Shown in pieces: positions 35,834 through 44,873 of a stretch of 64,000 nucleotides of DNA. Source of the DNA: JAUUZQ01 sp964538375 (GTDB lineage: Bacteria; Bacteroidota; Bacteroidia; Bacteroidales; GCA-2748055); NCBI GenBank assembly GCA_964538375.1, contig CAZIFQ010000012.1:24587-88586 (forward strand). The letters are read 5' to 3'. Within the stretch, counting starts at the first letter, position 1. Every line of letters begins with the position of its first letter. A model generated the notes under the pieces. The model was given only the letters and a program-made list of their open reading frames with translations. It was not told the origin of the DNA and searched no databases. The position numbers and the translations under genes were made by a program.

Positions 35834-35869
35834 TTTGTAGAGACGCGCCATGTGGCGCGTCTCTACAAA
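35834..35869. repeat. REP-like perfect hairpin in convergent gap (likely bidirectional terminator)
   Basis: A perfect 17-bp inverted repeat, TTTGTAGAGACGCGCCA at 35834-35850 and its complement at 35853-35869, with a two-base TG spacer. It shares GAGACGCG with the hairpin at 29582. Only 13 bases separate it from the aroA stop. Confidence 0.85.
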
Positions 35870-35882
35870 ACGGCAAAATGAT

Positions 35883-37115
35883 TCATTCTTCCTCCACCCC
35901 AAATCCCGCCTTTTTCAAATCCTTCCAGAATCCGGGATAAGATTTTGATACTACCAGGGGGGCATCGATGCGGATTTCACCCAATACAAGTGCTGCAGGA
36001 ACAAAAGCCATTGCCATGCGGTGATCGTGATACGTGTTGATTAGCGGATTCTTCTCCGGGTCACACCTTTTTCCGCTCCATTCAAGATATGATCCTGCAG
36101 GATCAGAAGTCAAAATAAATCCCAGTTTTTTCAACTCAGCCTGGAGCGCTGCGATACGGTCTGTTTCCTTAATTCTTAATGTTTGTGTTCCTGTAAATTT
36201 AAATGGGATGGCTGACATGCTAAGAATAACTGCCATGGATTGTACCAGGTCGGGTGAGTCGGTGAAATCATATTCAAACCGCCCGGGGATAATATTCGTA
36301 AATTTTTGAAGCGAAGCCGTTTTATTTTTAAACTCAGTTACAACGCCAAGTTTTTGAAATATATTCACCAGGTCACTGTCTCCTTGCAAACTATCTTTTT
36401 CCAGGTGGCAAAGAGTTATTTTGGCATGCAATTCAGGTAAGATCATTGCATACCAATAGGAAGCCGCACTCCAGTCTGATTCGACAGTGTAGCCATCAAG
36501 TTTATAGTTTCCCGGGGCAACCTTTATAGTATTTTCAGTCCACTTAGTCTCTGCCCCGTATTGATTCATTAAACTAAGTGTCATTTTTATGTACGCTGAT
36601 GAAACAACATCACCTTTCAGTGTCAGCGCAAGTCCCTTTTCAAAGGTGGGAGCAACCATTAATAGTGCACTAATAAACTGGCTGCTGATATTCCCTTTTA
36701 TATCAATCGCTCCGCCGCTCAATTTCTTTCCCTTTATTCCCAGGGGAGGAAAGCCCTTATTTCCAAGATAATTTATCTCAGCACCTAAAAGACGAAGAGC
36801 ATCAACCAGGGGACCAATTGGCCGTTCCTTCATTCGGTCTGATCCTGTCAAATTAACAACACCTTCCCTGCAACTATAAAAAGCAGTAAGAAATCGCATG
36901 GCGGTGCCTCCGTGACCAATATCCTTCACTAAATCGACAGACTTAAGAGCGCGTTTCATCAATACTGTATCATCGCTTTCAGAAAGATTTTCAATACCAG
37001 AAGTATTTGCTGATAAGGCATGGATAATCAACAACCTGTTGGAGATACTTTTTGAAGCAGGTAAGCTAATTGTGGTATGTAAAGATCCTTTTGGTCGAGA
37101 CACCTTATATATCAT
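35883..37115 (-). CDS. aroA: 3-phosphoshikimate 1-carboxyvinyltransferase (EPSP synthase)
   Basis: 410 residues. Joins shikimate-3-phosphate and phosphoenolpyruvate in aromatic amino acid synthesis. Seen: LPASKSISNRLLI near 18-30 (phosphate-binding Lys-Ser), DIGHGGTAMRFLTA near 62-75, GSDRMKERPIGPLV near 90-103, a SSQFISALLM stretch, and YHDHRMAMAFVPAAL near 360. It is at the short end of the family. Convergent with tadA, divergent from proline dehydrogenase. Confidence 0.95.
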   Translation of the reverse strand: MIYKVSRPKGSLHTTISLPASKSISNRLLIIHALSANTSGIENLSESDDTVLMKRALKSVDLVKDIGHGGTAMRFLTAFYSCREGVVNLTGSDRMKERPIGPLVDALRLLGAEINYLGNKGFPPLGIKGKKLSGGAIDIKGNISSQFISALLMVAPTFEKGLALTLKGDVVSSAYIKMTLSLMNQYGAETKWTENTIKVAPGNYKLDGYTVESDWSAASYWYAMILPELHAKITLCHLEKDSLQGDSDLVNIFQKLGVVTEFKNKTASLQKFTNIIPGRFEYDFTDSPDLVQSMAVILSMSAIPFKFTGTQTLRIKETDRIAALQAELKKLGFILTSDPAGSYLEWSGKRCDPEKNPLINTYHDHRMAMAFVPAALVLGEIRIDAPLVVSKSYPGFWKDLKKAGFGVEEE

Positions 37116-37215
37116 CTTTCAAAATTAGCAAAATCATCCAAAAAAATGTTTTATAACAAATGTATATCTACAATAAGATATTAAATTGCGCATCGAATTT
37201 TTACACCCCAATAAC

Positions 37216-38379
37216 ATGCTAGATTTTAACAATACCAAAACTGCTTTTATTATCAAATCGAACAAAGATTTGAAAAGAGCATTATTCATGTACAAGCTGA
37301 TCTCTTATCCAACGCTTGTAAAGATTTTTAACCCTCTTATCAGAATTGCTTCAGCTATCCATTTTCCCATTAACTGGATTGTAAAGCCAACTGTTTATGC
37401 TCAATTTGTTGGTGGCGAGACGCTCCAGGAATGTTCTCCTGTAGTTGAGAAACTTAAGACTGGTAATGTATATTCCATCCTGGATTTTTCTGTAGAAGGA
37501 AAAGAGGAAGATGAAGATATTCAGCTTGCTCTTGAAGAGACACTCAGGGCGGTTGATTTCGCTGCAGCCAATGAGAATATCCCTTTTGCTGTATTTAAGC
37601 CAACAGCTTTTGTCAAAGACGAAGCCCTGGAAGTGATGAGTACTTCATCTGATCCTGATGCAGACAACATCAGGGAGGGGGAAAAGTTTCGTGACAGGGT
37701 TGACCAGCTCTGCGGTCGCGCCTTCAGCAAAGGCATACCAATTATGATCGATGCGGAAGACTCTTTTTACCAGTTGTTCATTGACAAAGTGGTTATGGAG
37801 ATGATGGAGAAGTACAACAAAGAAACAGCCATCGTCTACAATACATACCAGATGTACAGGCATGACCGCCTGGAAAGACTGAAGAAAGATCATAAAGTTT
37901 CTGTTGATAATGGTTTCTACCTTGGAGCTAAGTTTGTTCGGGGCGCTTATATGGAGAGAGAACGTGAGCGTGCTAAAAAAATGGGTTATGAAGATCCTAT
38001 TCAAACCGATAAGGAAAGTACCGACAGGGATTATAACCTGGCATTGAAATATACTGTTGAAAATATTGATCGGATTCATTGTTTTAACGGAACACATAAT
38101 GAAGACAGTAGCATATATCTTACCAAGCTTATCGAAGAGAATAAGCTAGAGAAAGATGACAAGCGAATATGGTCATCACAACTGTATGGCATGAGTGAGC
38201 ATATCAGCTTTAACATGGGAGCAGAGGGATATAACTCTGTAAAATATGTACCCTATGGCCCAGTCAAGTTTGTCCTGCCCTACCTTTTAAGGCGTGTTGA
38301 AGAGAACACATCCGTTAAGGGACAAACAAGTCGTGAACTCTCGCTTCTTAAATTGGAACGCAAGCGCAGGAAGCAATAG
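37216..38379 (+). CDS. Proline dehydrogenase
   Basis: 387 residues from the ATG at 37216; a TTG at 37186 would add ten residues. FAD enzyme that oxidises proline to pyrroline-5-carboxylate, delivering electrons to quinone at the membrane. Seen: TIM-barrel segments YSILDFSVEGKEEDED near 97, FAVFKPTAF near 125, IMIDAEDSFYQ near 175, GAKFVRGAYMERER near 240, and SSQLYGMSEHISFNM near 320 with the flavin-binding region. Single-domain form, without the PutA aldehyde dehydrogenase. Confidence 0.93.
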   Translation: MLDFNNTKTAFIIKSNKDLKRALFMYKLISYPTLVKIFNPLIRIASAIHFPINWIVKPTVYAQFVGGETLQECSPVVEKLKTGNVYSILDFSVEGKEEDEDIQLALEETLRAVDFAAANENIPFAVFKPTAFVKDEALEVMSTSSDPDADNIREGEKFRDRVDQLCGRAFSKGIPIMIDAEDSFYQLFIDKVVMEMMEKYNKETAIVYNTYQMYRHDRLERLKKDHKVSVDNGFYLGAKFVRGAYMERERERAKKMGYEDPIQTDKESTDRDYNLALKYTVENIDRIHCFNGTHNEDSSIYLTKLIEENKLEKDDKRIWSSQLYGMSEHISFNMGAEGYNSVKYVPYGPVKFVLPYLLRRVEENTSVKGQTSRELSLLKLERKRRKQ

Positions 38380-38428
38380 GTCATCCGGAAATTCGTACCT
38401 TTACATCATTGTATTTAATTGCAATGAA

Positions 38429-38929
38429 ATGAAAATAGACAACCAACGTAATATTTACAGGATCTGGCTCCGGAAACTGACCATTACCATTATTTTTACA
38501 TTGACCGTATTGCCTACTTTTTTTCTTGACATTCTGGATGGACCTGATGCCGTATTTACAAAATACCACCTTATAATAATCATTTCACTGGCATATATCA
38601 TCATCTCGCTCATAGGTGTTTTCCGTAATCCTTATTATTTTCATTTTCACGACACAACTGACATGCTGATCATCAGGTTTTATCCTGTAGGTCTTTTCAA
38701 TCATAAGAAAAATTCCATCGAAATTCCTATTCAGCATTTCGTAAAATTTGAAATTGAAAAGTTTTTCTTTGGACAGGAAAAACTTATTATCCACCAACAA
38801 TACCGCCAAAAAGTGGCAAAATACCCTCCCATCAGTCTTTCCGCAGTGAATGAAGAAGACCGGGAGCGTCTCAAAGTTGTACTTACCAGGTATAGCAACC
38901 ATTCGGCTAAGCTCAGGGACCGAAATTAA
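38429..38929 (+). CDS. Small membrane protein with PH-like C-terminal half, unknown
   Basis: 166 residues from the ATG at 38429; the longer frame from 38294 lies inside the proline dehydrogenase gene and is unlikely. Two membrane helices (about 15-33 and 48-66) are followed by a 95-residue strand-rich region (FHDTTDMLIIRFYPVG, then IEIPIQHFVKFEIEKFFFGQEK) that resembles a bacterial PH domain in pattern. Function unknown. Follows proline dehydrogenase after 49 bases; cotranscription possible. Confidence 0.7.
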   Translation: MKIDNQRNIYRIWLRKLTITIIFTLTVLPTFFLDILDGPDAVFTKYHLIIIISLAYIIISLIGVFRNPYYFHFHDTTDMLIIRFYPVGLFNHKKNSIEIPIQHFVKFEIEKFFFGQEKLIIHQQYRQKVAKYPPISLSAVNEEDRERLKVVLTRYSNHSAKLRDRN

Positions 38930-38992
38930 AATAATTCTGATTCTGTACGATATTTCAACTTCTCATCACATTAAGGAGTGAGGAAGAATGAT

Positions 38993-39055
38993 TCATTAGC
39001 TCATTGACTCATTGACTCATTGACCCATTAACCCATTAACCCATTGACTCATTCC
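38993..39055. repeat. Octamer tandem repeat (CATTGACT/CATTAACC) abutting dprA start
   Basis: Units CATTGACT, CATTGACT, CATTGACC, CATTAACC, CATTAACC, CATTGACT follow each other with an exact 8-base period and end two bases before the dprA ATG. The same family, in the opposite orientation, occurs at 54988-55045. Confidence 0.9.
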
Positions 39056-39057
39056 CA

Positions 39058-40176
39058 ATGAAAGAAGAAGACCTGCTGTATACCATGGCACTGACCATGC
39101 TGTCAGAGATAGGAGCCATAACAGCCAAAAAACTCATTGCCTATATTGGCAGCCCGGAGGGTGTGTTCAGAGAGACAAAATCTTCCCTGGAGAGGATTCC
39201 CGGTATTGGTCAGCACCTTGCAGGAAAAATAACTCAACATAATATACTCCATAAGGCAGAGAGAGAGATCATCAGCATGAGCAAGGAAAGAATCTCTTGT
39301 ATATATTATCAAGAACCAGAATATCCATGGAAATTAAAAAATTGTGACGACGGCCCGGTCTTACTTTTTTACCGTGGGCAAAATGATTTCAATCGCCCGA
39401 AAATCCTCAGTATCGTTGGCACCAGAGATGCGACACAATATGGACGGGAAAGTTGCAGATCCATCATAGCAGATTTGTCGACAAAATATCCGGATTTAAT
39501 TATTGTAAGCGGACTGGCTTACGGGATTGACATTACTGCACATCGGGCTGCGCTCGAATACGGATTAGATACCCTCGCTGTACTGGCTCATGGACTAAAC
39601 ACTGTATATCCTTCAGTGCACAGGGAAACAGCTGTTAAAATCACAAAACAGGGTGCGCTGCTTTCTGATTTTCACTCTACCATTAAGCCAGAGCGAAATA
39701 ATTTTCTCAGAAGAAACCGCATCATAGCAGGTTTGTCTGATGCGACTCTGGTGATAGAATCCGGCAAGAAAGGGGGATCTCTGATTACAGCAGAGATGGC
39801 TTCTTCTTATAGCAGGGAAGTATTCGCATTGCCAGGGAGATCAGAAGACCCTTTTTCAACTGGATGTAACCAGCTGATTAAAAAAAATATAGCCGCTCTC
39901 ATTGAATCAGGTGATGATATTGAATTTTTTCTTAACTGGGAAGTATCACAGCCCGCCCGTGAAGCCCATGTCCAACTCAATATTGCTCTTTCAGAAGAAG
40001 AGCGTAGCATTCTTGAAATTATCCGAGATACACCCATAGCGGGACCGGAGATTATCAGTATTCGTTCTGGTTTTCAGCTGCATACAGTTGTTTCCTTGCT
40101 CCTGCAGATGGAACTCAGGAATTGGATAAGTGTGTTGCCGGGTAACAGGTATAAACTGAGTGTTAAACTACCATAA
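39058..40176 (+). CDS. dprA: DNA-processing protein DprA
   Basis: 372 residues. Loads RecA on incoming single-stranded DNA during natural transformation. Seen: N-terminal SAM/HhH-like region (about 1-65, with RIPGIGQHLAGKI), Rossmann core with LSIVGTRDATQYGRE near 117, IVSGLAYGIDITAHRAAL near 150-167, RRNRIIAGLSDATLVIESGKKGGS near 218-240 (key residues R, N, E, G), and a C-terminal winged helix (about 305-370). The octamer repeat reaches almost to the start codon. Confidence 0.95.
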   Translation: MKEEDLLYTMALTMLSEIGAITAKKLIAYIGSPEGVFRETKSSLERIPGIGQHLAGKITQHNILHKAEREIISMSKERISCIYYQEPEYPWKLKNCDDGPVLLFYRGQNDFNRPKILSIVGTRDATQYGRESCRSIIADLSTKYPDLIIVSGLAYGIDITAHRAALEYGLDTLAVLAHGLNTVYPSVHRETAVKITKQGALLSDFHSTIKPERNNFLRRNRIIAGLSDATLVIESGKKGGSLITAEMASSYSREVFALPGRSEDPFSTGCNQLIKKNIAALIESGDDIEFFLNWEVSQPAREAHVQLNIALSEEERSILEIIRDTPIAGPEIISIRSGFQLHTVVSLLLQMELRNWISVLPGNRYKLSVKLP

Positions 40177-40297
40177 CTAACCCGTCCTGCCTTGTCGGAC
40201 ACCATAAAAAAGGAGGGGAAATAAACCAATTTCAACACATAAAGCGGGAGAACTAATTTTTGCAAAAAAACCAAGCACCGCAAACCGCCTTACTTTC

Positions 40298-40307
40298 GTT
40301 CGCGAAC
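40298..40307. promoter_or_regulatory. Palindrome GTTCGCGAAC upstream of gdhA
   Basis: A perfect 10-bp palindrome in the 247-base gap before gdhA, about 120 bases upstream of the start. It could be an operator. The rest of the gap is AT-rich without a clear TAnnTTTG. Confidence 0.25.
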
Positions 40308-40423
40308 ACCCAACATTTTCCGTATAAATATATGTTTTATGACATACCTTAAACATGATATAAGACATGTTCTAAGAATCAGATAGTTATAAGTTTGTTA
40401 CCTAATAATCTCCAAAAAAACAA

Positions 40424-41770
40424 ATGCATATGGACCCGAAAGTAGAACAATTTATGGCGATGATCAAGGCGAAAAATCCAGCACAACCAGAGTTTCACCA
40501 GGCAGTGCACGAAGTAGCCGAATCATTGATTCCTTTTATCGAGGAAAATCCCAAGTACAAGCATGCTAAAATACTTGACAGAATGACTGAACCTGAACGG
40601 GTTATCATTTTCAGGGTTCCCTGGATAAATGATAAGGGGGAAGTTGAAATTAATCGTGGGATCAGGATTGAAATGAATTCAGCCATTGGACCATACAAGG
40701 GCGGTCTGCGTTTTCACCCAACTGTTAACCTGGGTATCCTGAAATTTCTTGCTTTCGAACAGGTACTCAAAAATAGTTTAACCACACTCCCCATGGGTGG
40801 AGGTAAGGGAGGATCAGATTTCGATCCGAAAGGAAAATCTGACAATGAAGTAATGCGTTTTTGTCAGAGCTTCATGACTGAATTATCAAGACATATTGGT
40901 CCGGACACAGATGTTCCTGCGGGTGACATTGGTGTAGGTGGTAGGGAGATAGGATACCTTTTCGGTCAGTATAAGAGAATAAAAAATGAATTTACAGGCG
41001 TTCTAACTGGCAAAGCCCTTGAATGGGGTGGTAGTTTAATTAGGCCTGAGGCAACCGGCTATGGTGCGGTATATTTTGCACAAGAAATGTTGAATATGAA
41101 AGGAGACTCTTTAGAAGGAAAAACTGTTTTGGTTTCCGGATCAGGAAATGTGGCACAGTTTGCCACACAGAAAGTCACTGAGCTGGGCGGAAAAGTAGTA
41201 ACGCTTTCCGATTCAGCAGGATTCATTCATGATCCGAATGGCATTGACGAGGAAAAACTTGCCTGGGTAATGGATTTGAAGAATATCCGCAGGGGACGAA
41301 TCAGTGAATATGCTCAGAAGTTCGGTTGTGAATATTTCGAAGGAAAGCGTCCATGGGAAATTCCTTGCGATGTTGCCTTCCCTTCAGCCACCGAAAATGA
41401 AATAAATAAGGAAGATGCTGAAAAATTGGTGAAGAATGGTTGTAAGGCAATTAGTGAAGGAGCAAATATGCCTTCAACACCCGATGCCATAGAAATTTAT
41501 CAAAAAAATAAATTACTGTACGGTCCGGGTAAAGCGGCAAACGCAGGCGGAGTAGCAGTTTCAGGACTGGAGATGACGCAGAACAGCATGCGTTTGCCAT
41601 GGAGCCGCGAAGAGGTAGACCAGAGATTGCATACGATCATGAAGAATATACATGCCACCTGTGTTGAATTCGGAACAGAACCAGGAGGTTATATTAATTA
41701 TGTAAACGGCGCAAATATAGGAGGATTTGTAAAAGTAGCTAATGCTATGCTTGCGCAAGGCGTGGTATAG
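40424..41770 (+). CDS. gdhA: NADP-specific glutamate dehydrogenase
   Basis: 448 residues, the usual size of the hexameric anabolic enzyme that makes glutamate from 2-oxoglutarate and ammonia. Seen: NSAIGPYKGGLRFHPTVN near 86-103, PMGGGKGGSDFDPKGKSD near 122-140 with the catalytic lysine, PAGDIGVGGREIGY near 165, and the dinucleotide-binding VSGSGNVAQFA near 235. ATG at 40424 and ATG at 40430 are both possible starts. Followed by a strong terminator. Confidence 0.96.
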   Translation: MHMDPKVEQFMAMIKAKNPAQPEFHQAVHEVAESLIPFIEENPKYKHAKILDRMTEPERVIIFRVPWINDKGEVEINRGIRIEMNSAIGPYKGGLRFHPTVNLGILKFLAFEQVLKNSLTTLPMGGGKGGSDFDPKGKSDNEVMRFCQSFMTELSRHIGPDTDVPAGDIGVGGREIGYLFGQYKRIKNEFTGVLTGKALEWGGSLIRPEATGYGAVYFAQEMLNMKGDSLEGKTVLVSGSGNVAQFATQKVTELGGKVVTLSDSAGFIHDPNGIDEEKLAWVMDLKNIRRGRISEYAQKFGCEYFEGKRPWEIPCDVAFPSATENEINKEDAEKLVKNGCKAISEGANMPSTPDAIEIYQKNKLLYGPGKAANAGGVAVSGLEMTQNSMRLPWSREEVDQRLHTIMKNIHATCVEFGTEPGGYINYVNGANIGGFVKVANAMLAQGVV

Positions 41771-41811
41771 TTTAATTGTAGTAGTTAAATAGTCCGCTAC
41801 ATGCACACCTT

Positions 41812-41850
41812 AGGCTATCCCGGTATTAATACCAGGATAGCCTTTCTCTT
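41812..41850 (+). terminator. Terminator of gdhA
   Basis: AGGCTATCC (41812-41820) pairs with GGATAGCCT (41835-41843). The palindrome GGTATTAATACC lies between them, so a stem of 15 bp with one C/A mismatch can form, followed by a T-rich tail. Confidence 0.85.
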
Positions 41851-41917
41851 GTTTTCAAACATATGAATATTACTTAAGCATAAGCCAAATGCTCTTTTTT
41901 GAAGAACTTAGAATGAT

Positions 41918-41925
41918 TATGTTTG
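41918..41925 (+). promoter_or_regulatory. Candidate -7 element for tatD-ansA
   Basis: TATGTTTG is a full match to TAnnTTTG, seven bases before the tatD ATG. An upstream TTTG (41898-41901) is at a short 16-base spacing. Confidence 0.45.
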
Positions 41926-41932
41926 CAGCTAA

Positions 41933-42712
41933 ATGAAAAACACAGTTTTTACTGATACACATACCCATCTCTACCTTGAAGAATTTGAGAACGATTGGGA
42001 AGAGGTGATTCAGCGATCCCTGGATTTAGGAATTACCAGATTCTACCTGCCTAATCTTAACAGTTCTTCAATAGCTCCAATGATGAATTTGTGCGAACGC
42101 TTTCCTGAAAACTGCTTTCCAATGATGGGTCTTCATCCCACTTCAGTTAAAGCAGATTATAAGAAAGAGCTGGATGTGGTGGAACAGCATTTAAACAACA
42201 ACAGTTATGCAGCCATCGGTGAAATCGGCATTGACCTGTATTGGGACAAAACTCACAAGAAGCAGCAGACAGAGGCATTCGTGACCCAGCTGGAGTGGGC
42301 GAAGCAAATGGATATGCCTGTGGTTATTCATTCAAGGGAATCTTTCAAGGAGATTTTCGCAGTCATGGATAAAGTATGTGATGAAAGGTTGAGAGGCGTT
42401 TTCCATAGCTTCGCGGGAAATCTTTTTCAGGCGGAAATTATCCTGAGATACGGGTTTCTGGTCGGCATCAACGGAATTGTCACATTTAAGAATTCAGGGC
42501 TCGACAAGGTTGTGGCCGGGATTGATCCTGAAAAGATTCTCATCGAAACCGACGCTCCTTTTCTTGCCCCAGTTCCACACAGGGGAAAAAGAAATGAAAG
42601 TTCATATGTAATCAAAGTAGCTGAAAAAATTGCTGAAATTCATGCCCTGGAACTATTAGATATTGCAAAGATAACCACCGAAAACGCATTAAATTTGTTT
42701 AAATTATCGTAA
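41933..42712 (+). CDS. TatD-family metal-dependent hydrolase
   Basis: 259 residues. TatD-family proteins are amidohydrolase-fold enzymes, with DNase activity shown for some. Seen: FTDTHTHLYL near 5-14 (metal ligands), GLHPTSV near 66, AIGEIGIDLYWD near 92-103, VIHSRESF near 135, GVFHSFAGN near 155 and ETDAPFLAP near 205. Six bases separate it from the asparaginase gene, so they form an operon. Confidence 0.93.
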   Translation: MKNTVFTDTHTHLYLEEFENDWEEVIQRSLDLGITRFYLPNLNSSSIAPMMNLCERFPENCFPMMGLHPTSVKADYKKELDVVEQHLNNNSYAAIGEIGIDLYWDKTHKKQQTEAFVTQLEWAKQMDMPVVIHSRESFKEIFAVMDKVCDERLRGVFHSFAGNLFQAEIILRYGFLVGINGIVTFKNSGLDKVVAGIDPEKILIETDAPFLAPVPHRGKRNESSYVIKVAEKIAEIHALELLDIAKITTENALNLFKLS

Positions 42713-42718
42713 GTCGGC

Positions 42719-43753
42719 ATGCGAAACAAAAAAGCTATACAAATAATTTATACTGGTGGAACCATCGGAATGATGAAAGATCCAAAAACAGGATCATTAA
42801 TACCCTTCGATTTCAGCTCGGTTGAAGAGAGCATTCCGGAACTGACCAAATTTGGTTATGATATTGACTCAGTACAATTTGATCCAGCGATAGATTCTTC
42901 AGATATCCACCCCGGATTCTGGAAACGTATTGCAGACACCATTGAAAAGAATTACGATAATTATGATGGATTTGTAATTCTTCACGGTACGGATACCATG
43001 GCTTATTCGGCATCTGCGCTCAGCTTCATGCTTGAGAATCTTTCTAAGCCGGTCATTTTTACAGGTTCACAACTCCCCATTGGCACATTGCGCACAGACG
43101 CAAAGGAAAACCTCATTACCTCTATTGAAATTGCCGCTGCCTACGAAAACGGAAATCCAATTGTACCGGAGGTGTGTATCTATTTTGAAAGTAAATTATA
43201 TCGGGGCAACAGGACCACCAAGGTAAATGCAGAACATTTCAATGCATTTCAATCGGCCAATTATCCCTACCTCGCCAAAGCCGGTGTGGACCTTGTTTAT
43301 AACAGGGAGTTTGTAAGATATCCAAAGAGCATTGAGCCACTAATCGTTCACCGTGCATTTTCAGATCAAATAACAATCCTTAAACTATTTCCTGGTATCA
43401 ACAGGAAATATATGGATACGATCCTCAGCATTGATAACCTGAAAGCGGTGATACTTGAAACCTATGGTTCCGGAAATGCTCCATCAGAAGATTGGTTCAT
43501 AAAAAGAATAAAAAAAGCTGTCAACAGGGGAATAATTCTATTGGATGTAACACAATGCAACAGGGGAAGTGTTGAGTTGGGAAGATACGAAACCAGCAGA
43601 TCTCTGTTAGAGGTTGGTGTTGTTGGCGGATATGATATTACTACAGAAGCAGCTGCGACCAAATTAATGATACTTTTAGCGCAAAATTTGGAACCAACAG
43701 AGATTAAAATGCTTTTAAATAAATCTCTGAAGGGAGAAATAACCCTTCACTGA
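42719..43753 (+). CDS. ansA: Type I (cytosolic) L-asparaginase
   Basis: 344 residues. Hydrolyses asparagine to aspartate and ammonia. Seen: the first catalytic threonine in IIYTGGTIGMMKD near 9-21, and the second in LHGTDTMAYSASALSFML near 90-107. No signal peptide, which fits the low-affinity cytosolic type I. Directly downstream of tatD. Confidence 0.93.
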   Translation: MRNKKAIQIIYTGGTIGMMKDPKTGSLIPFDFSSVEESIPELTKFGYDIDSVQFDPAIDSSDIHPGFWKRIADTIEKNYDNYDGFVILHGTDTMAYSASALSFMLENLSKPVIFTGSQLPIGTLRTDAKENLITSIEIAAAYENGNPIVPEVCIYFESKLYRGNRTTKVNAEHFNAFQSANYPYLAKAGVDLVYNREFVRYPKSIEPLIVHRAFSDQITILKLFPGINRKYMDTILSIDNLKAVILETYGSGNAPSEDWFIKRIKKAVNRGIILLDVTQCNRGSVELGRYETSRSLLEVGVVGGYDITTEAAATKLMILLAQNLEPTEIKMLLNKSLKGEITLH

Positions 43754-43885
43754 TAGAAATTTTATTTTTTTTTTGTAATTTGCGCGGCGATTACCTACTA
43801 CACTAGACATATTAGAGAATCGAATGTTCTTAAATTTATTTGAGAAAAATTCCGCAGAGTTAGAGAGGAATCTAGGGAACTACTC

Positions 43886-43973
43886 GGAGAGATGCAGGAG
43901 TGGTTTAACTGGCACGCTTGGAAAGCGTGTGTACCTCATAAGGGTACCGGGGGTTCGAATCCCTTTCTCTCCG
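43886..43973 (+). tRNA. tRNA-Ser (anticodon GGA)
   Basis: 88 bases. Acceptor stem GGAGAGA/TCTCTCC, anticodon arm ACGCT-TGGAAA-GCGT with GGA, and a long class II variable arm (GTACC/GGTACC) as required for serine. The T arm has loop TTCGAAT and two G-U pairs. Discriminator G at 43973. The 3' CCA is not encoded. Confidence 0.95.
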
Positions 43974-44037
43974 CTTTTTATAATATTGGATTTATTAAAA
44001 ACGTTTAAATACTAAAGTTTAACAAACAAGAACAACA

Positions 44038-44862
44038 ATGAAAAAACTATTTGCATTAATAGCAGTTTTCGGGATGCTTATGATGGGAGCATCTGTCTTT
44101 GCACAGGACGAAGGAACTGAAACCCCTGTCACGGAAGACACCACTCAGGTTGCTACTGAAGATGTCGCGGTGGAAACACCTGCTACTGAGGAAGTTGTTG
44201 CCGAAGTAGAAGAAGAAAGTGGATTAAGTGTATTACACACTAATTTAAAGACTAAATTTATTGAAGGTGGTGCTGGATTTATGGGCGCTGTTCTCCTAAC
44301 ACTTATTTTTGGTTTAGCACTGGCTTTTGAAAGAATCATTTATTTGAGTCTGGCTTCAACCAACACCGATAAACTTCTTCTTGCTGTTGAAGAAGCATTG
44401 AATGATGGTGGCATAGATGCTGCAAAAGAAATCTGCCGAAACACACGCGGGCCTGTTGCCAGTATCTTCTATCAAGGACTCGACCGCGCAGACCAGGGTA
44501 TTGAGGTGGTAGAAAAATCAGTTGTTTCCTACGGTAGCGTGCAAATGGGATTACTGGAGAAAAATCTCTCATGGATCTCCCTCTTTATTTCTGTGGCCCC
44601 TATGCTTGGTTTTATGGGTACAGTAATTGGTATGATCGACGCATTTGACCAAATTCAGATTCAGGGTGATGTATCACCAACTGCAGTTGCGGGTGGTATT
44701 AAAGTCGCATTGATTACAACTGTAACTGGTTTGATTGTTGCGATTATATTGCAGTTTTTCTATAATTATGTTGTTTCCAAAATTGATGGTATCGTGAATA
44801 AAATGGAAGACTCTTCCATCACACTGATTGATTTGCTGGTAAAACAAAATCTCAAAAAATAA
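44038..44862 (+). CDS. exbB: ExbB/TolQ-type proton channel subunit
   Basis: 274 residues. With ExbD it converts proton flow into work on TonB or Tol partners. It has an N-terminal cleavable signal (about 1-22, ending VFAQ), a 40-residue acidic Thr/Glu/Val-rich stretch, then three membrane helices (about 82-100, 182-200, 228-250). The MotA/TolQ/ExbB core shows LSWISLFISVAPMLGFMGTV and VALITTVTGLIVAI. The secreted acidic extension is longer than in E. coli ExbB. First gene of a four-gene operon. Confidence 0.93.
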   Translation: MKKLFALIAVFGMLMMGASVFAQDEGTETPVTEDTTQVATEDVAVETPATEEVVAEVEEESGLSVLHTNLKTKFIEGGAGFMGAVLLTLIFGLALAFERIIYLSLASTNTDKLLLAVEEALNDGGIDAAKEICRNTRGPVASIFYQGLDRADQGIEVVEKSVVSYGSVQMGLLEKNLSWISLFISVAPMLGFMGTVIGMIDAFDQIQIQGDVSPTAVAGGIKVALITTVTGLIVAIILQFFYNYVVSKIDGIVNKMEDSSITLIDLLVKQNLKK

Positions 44863-44873
44863 AATAACAAGCT

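Noticed and set aside
38294..38428. Upstream extension of the small PH-like membrane protein gene
   Set aside because: It lies mostly within the proline dehydrogenase gene in another frame; the ATG at 38429 starts a normal membrane protein.
38993..39055. Possible CRISPR-like or iteron array
   Set aside because: The units are 8 bases with no spacers, and there are no cas or replication genes nearby; simple tandem repeats explain it.
44098..44220. Frequent Thr/Glu/Val codons in ExbB suggesting a frameshift or foreign segment
   Set aside because: The frame stays open into a normal ExbB core and the stretch follows a signal peptide; it is a low-complexity acidic arm.
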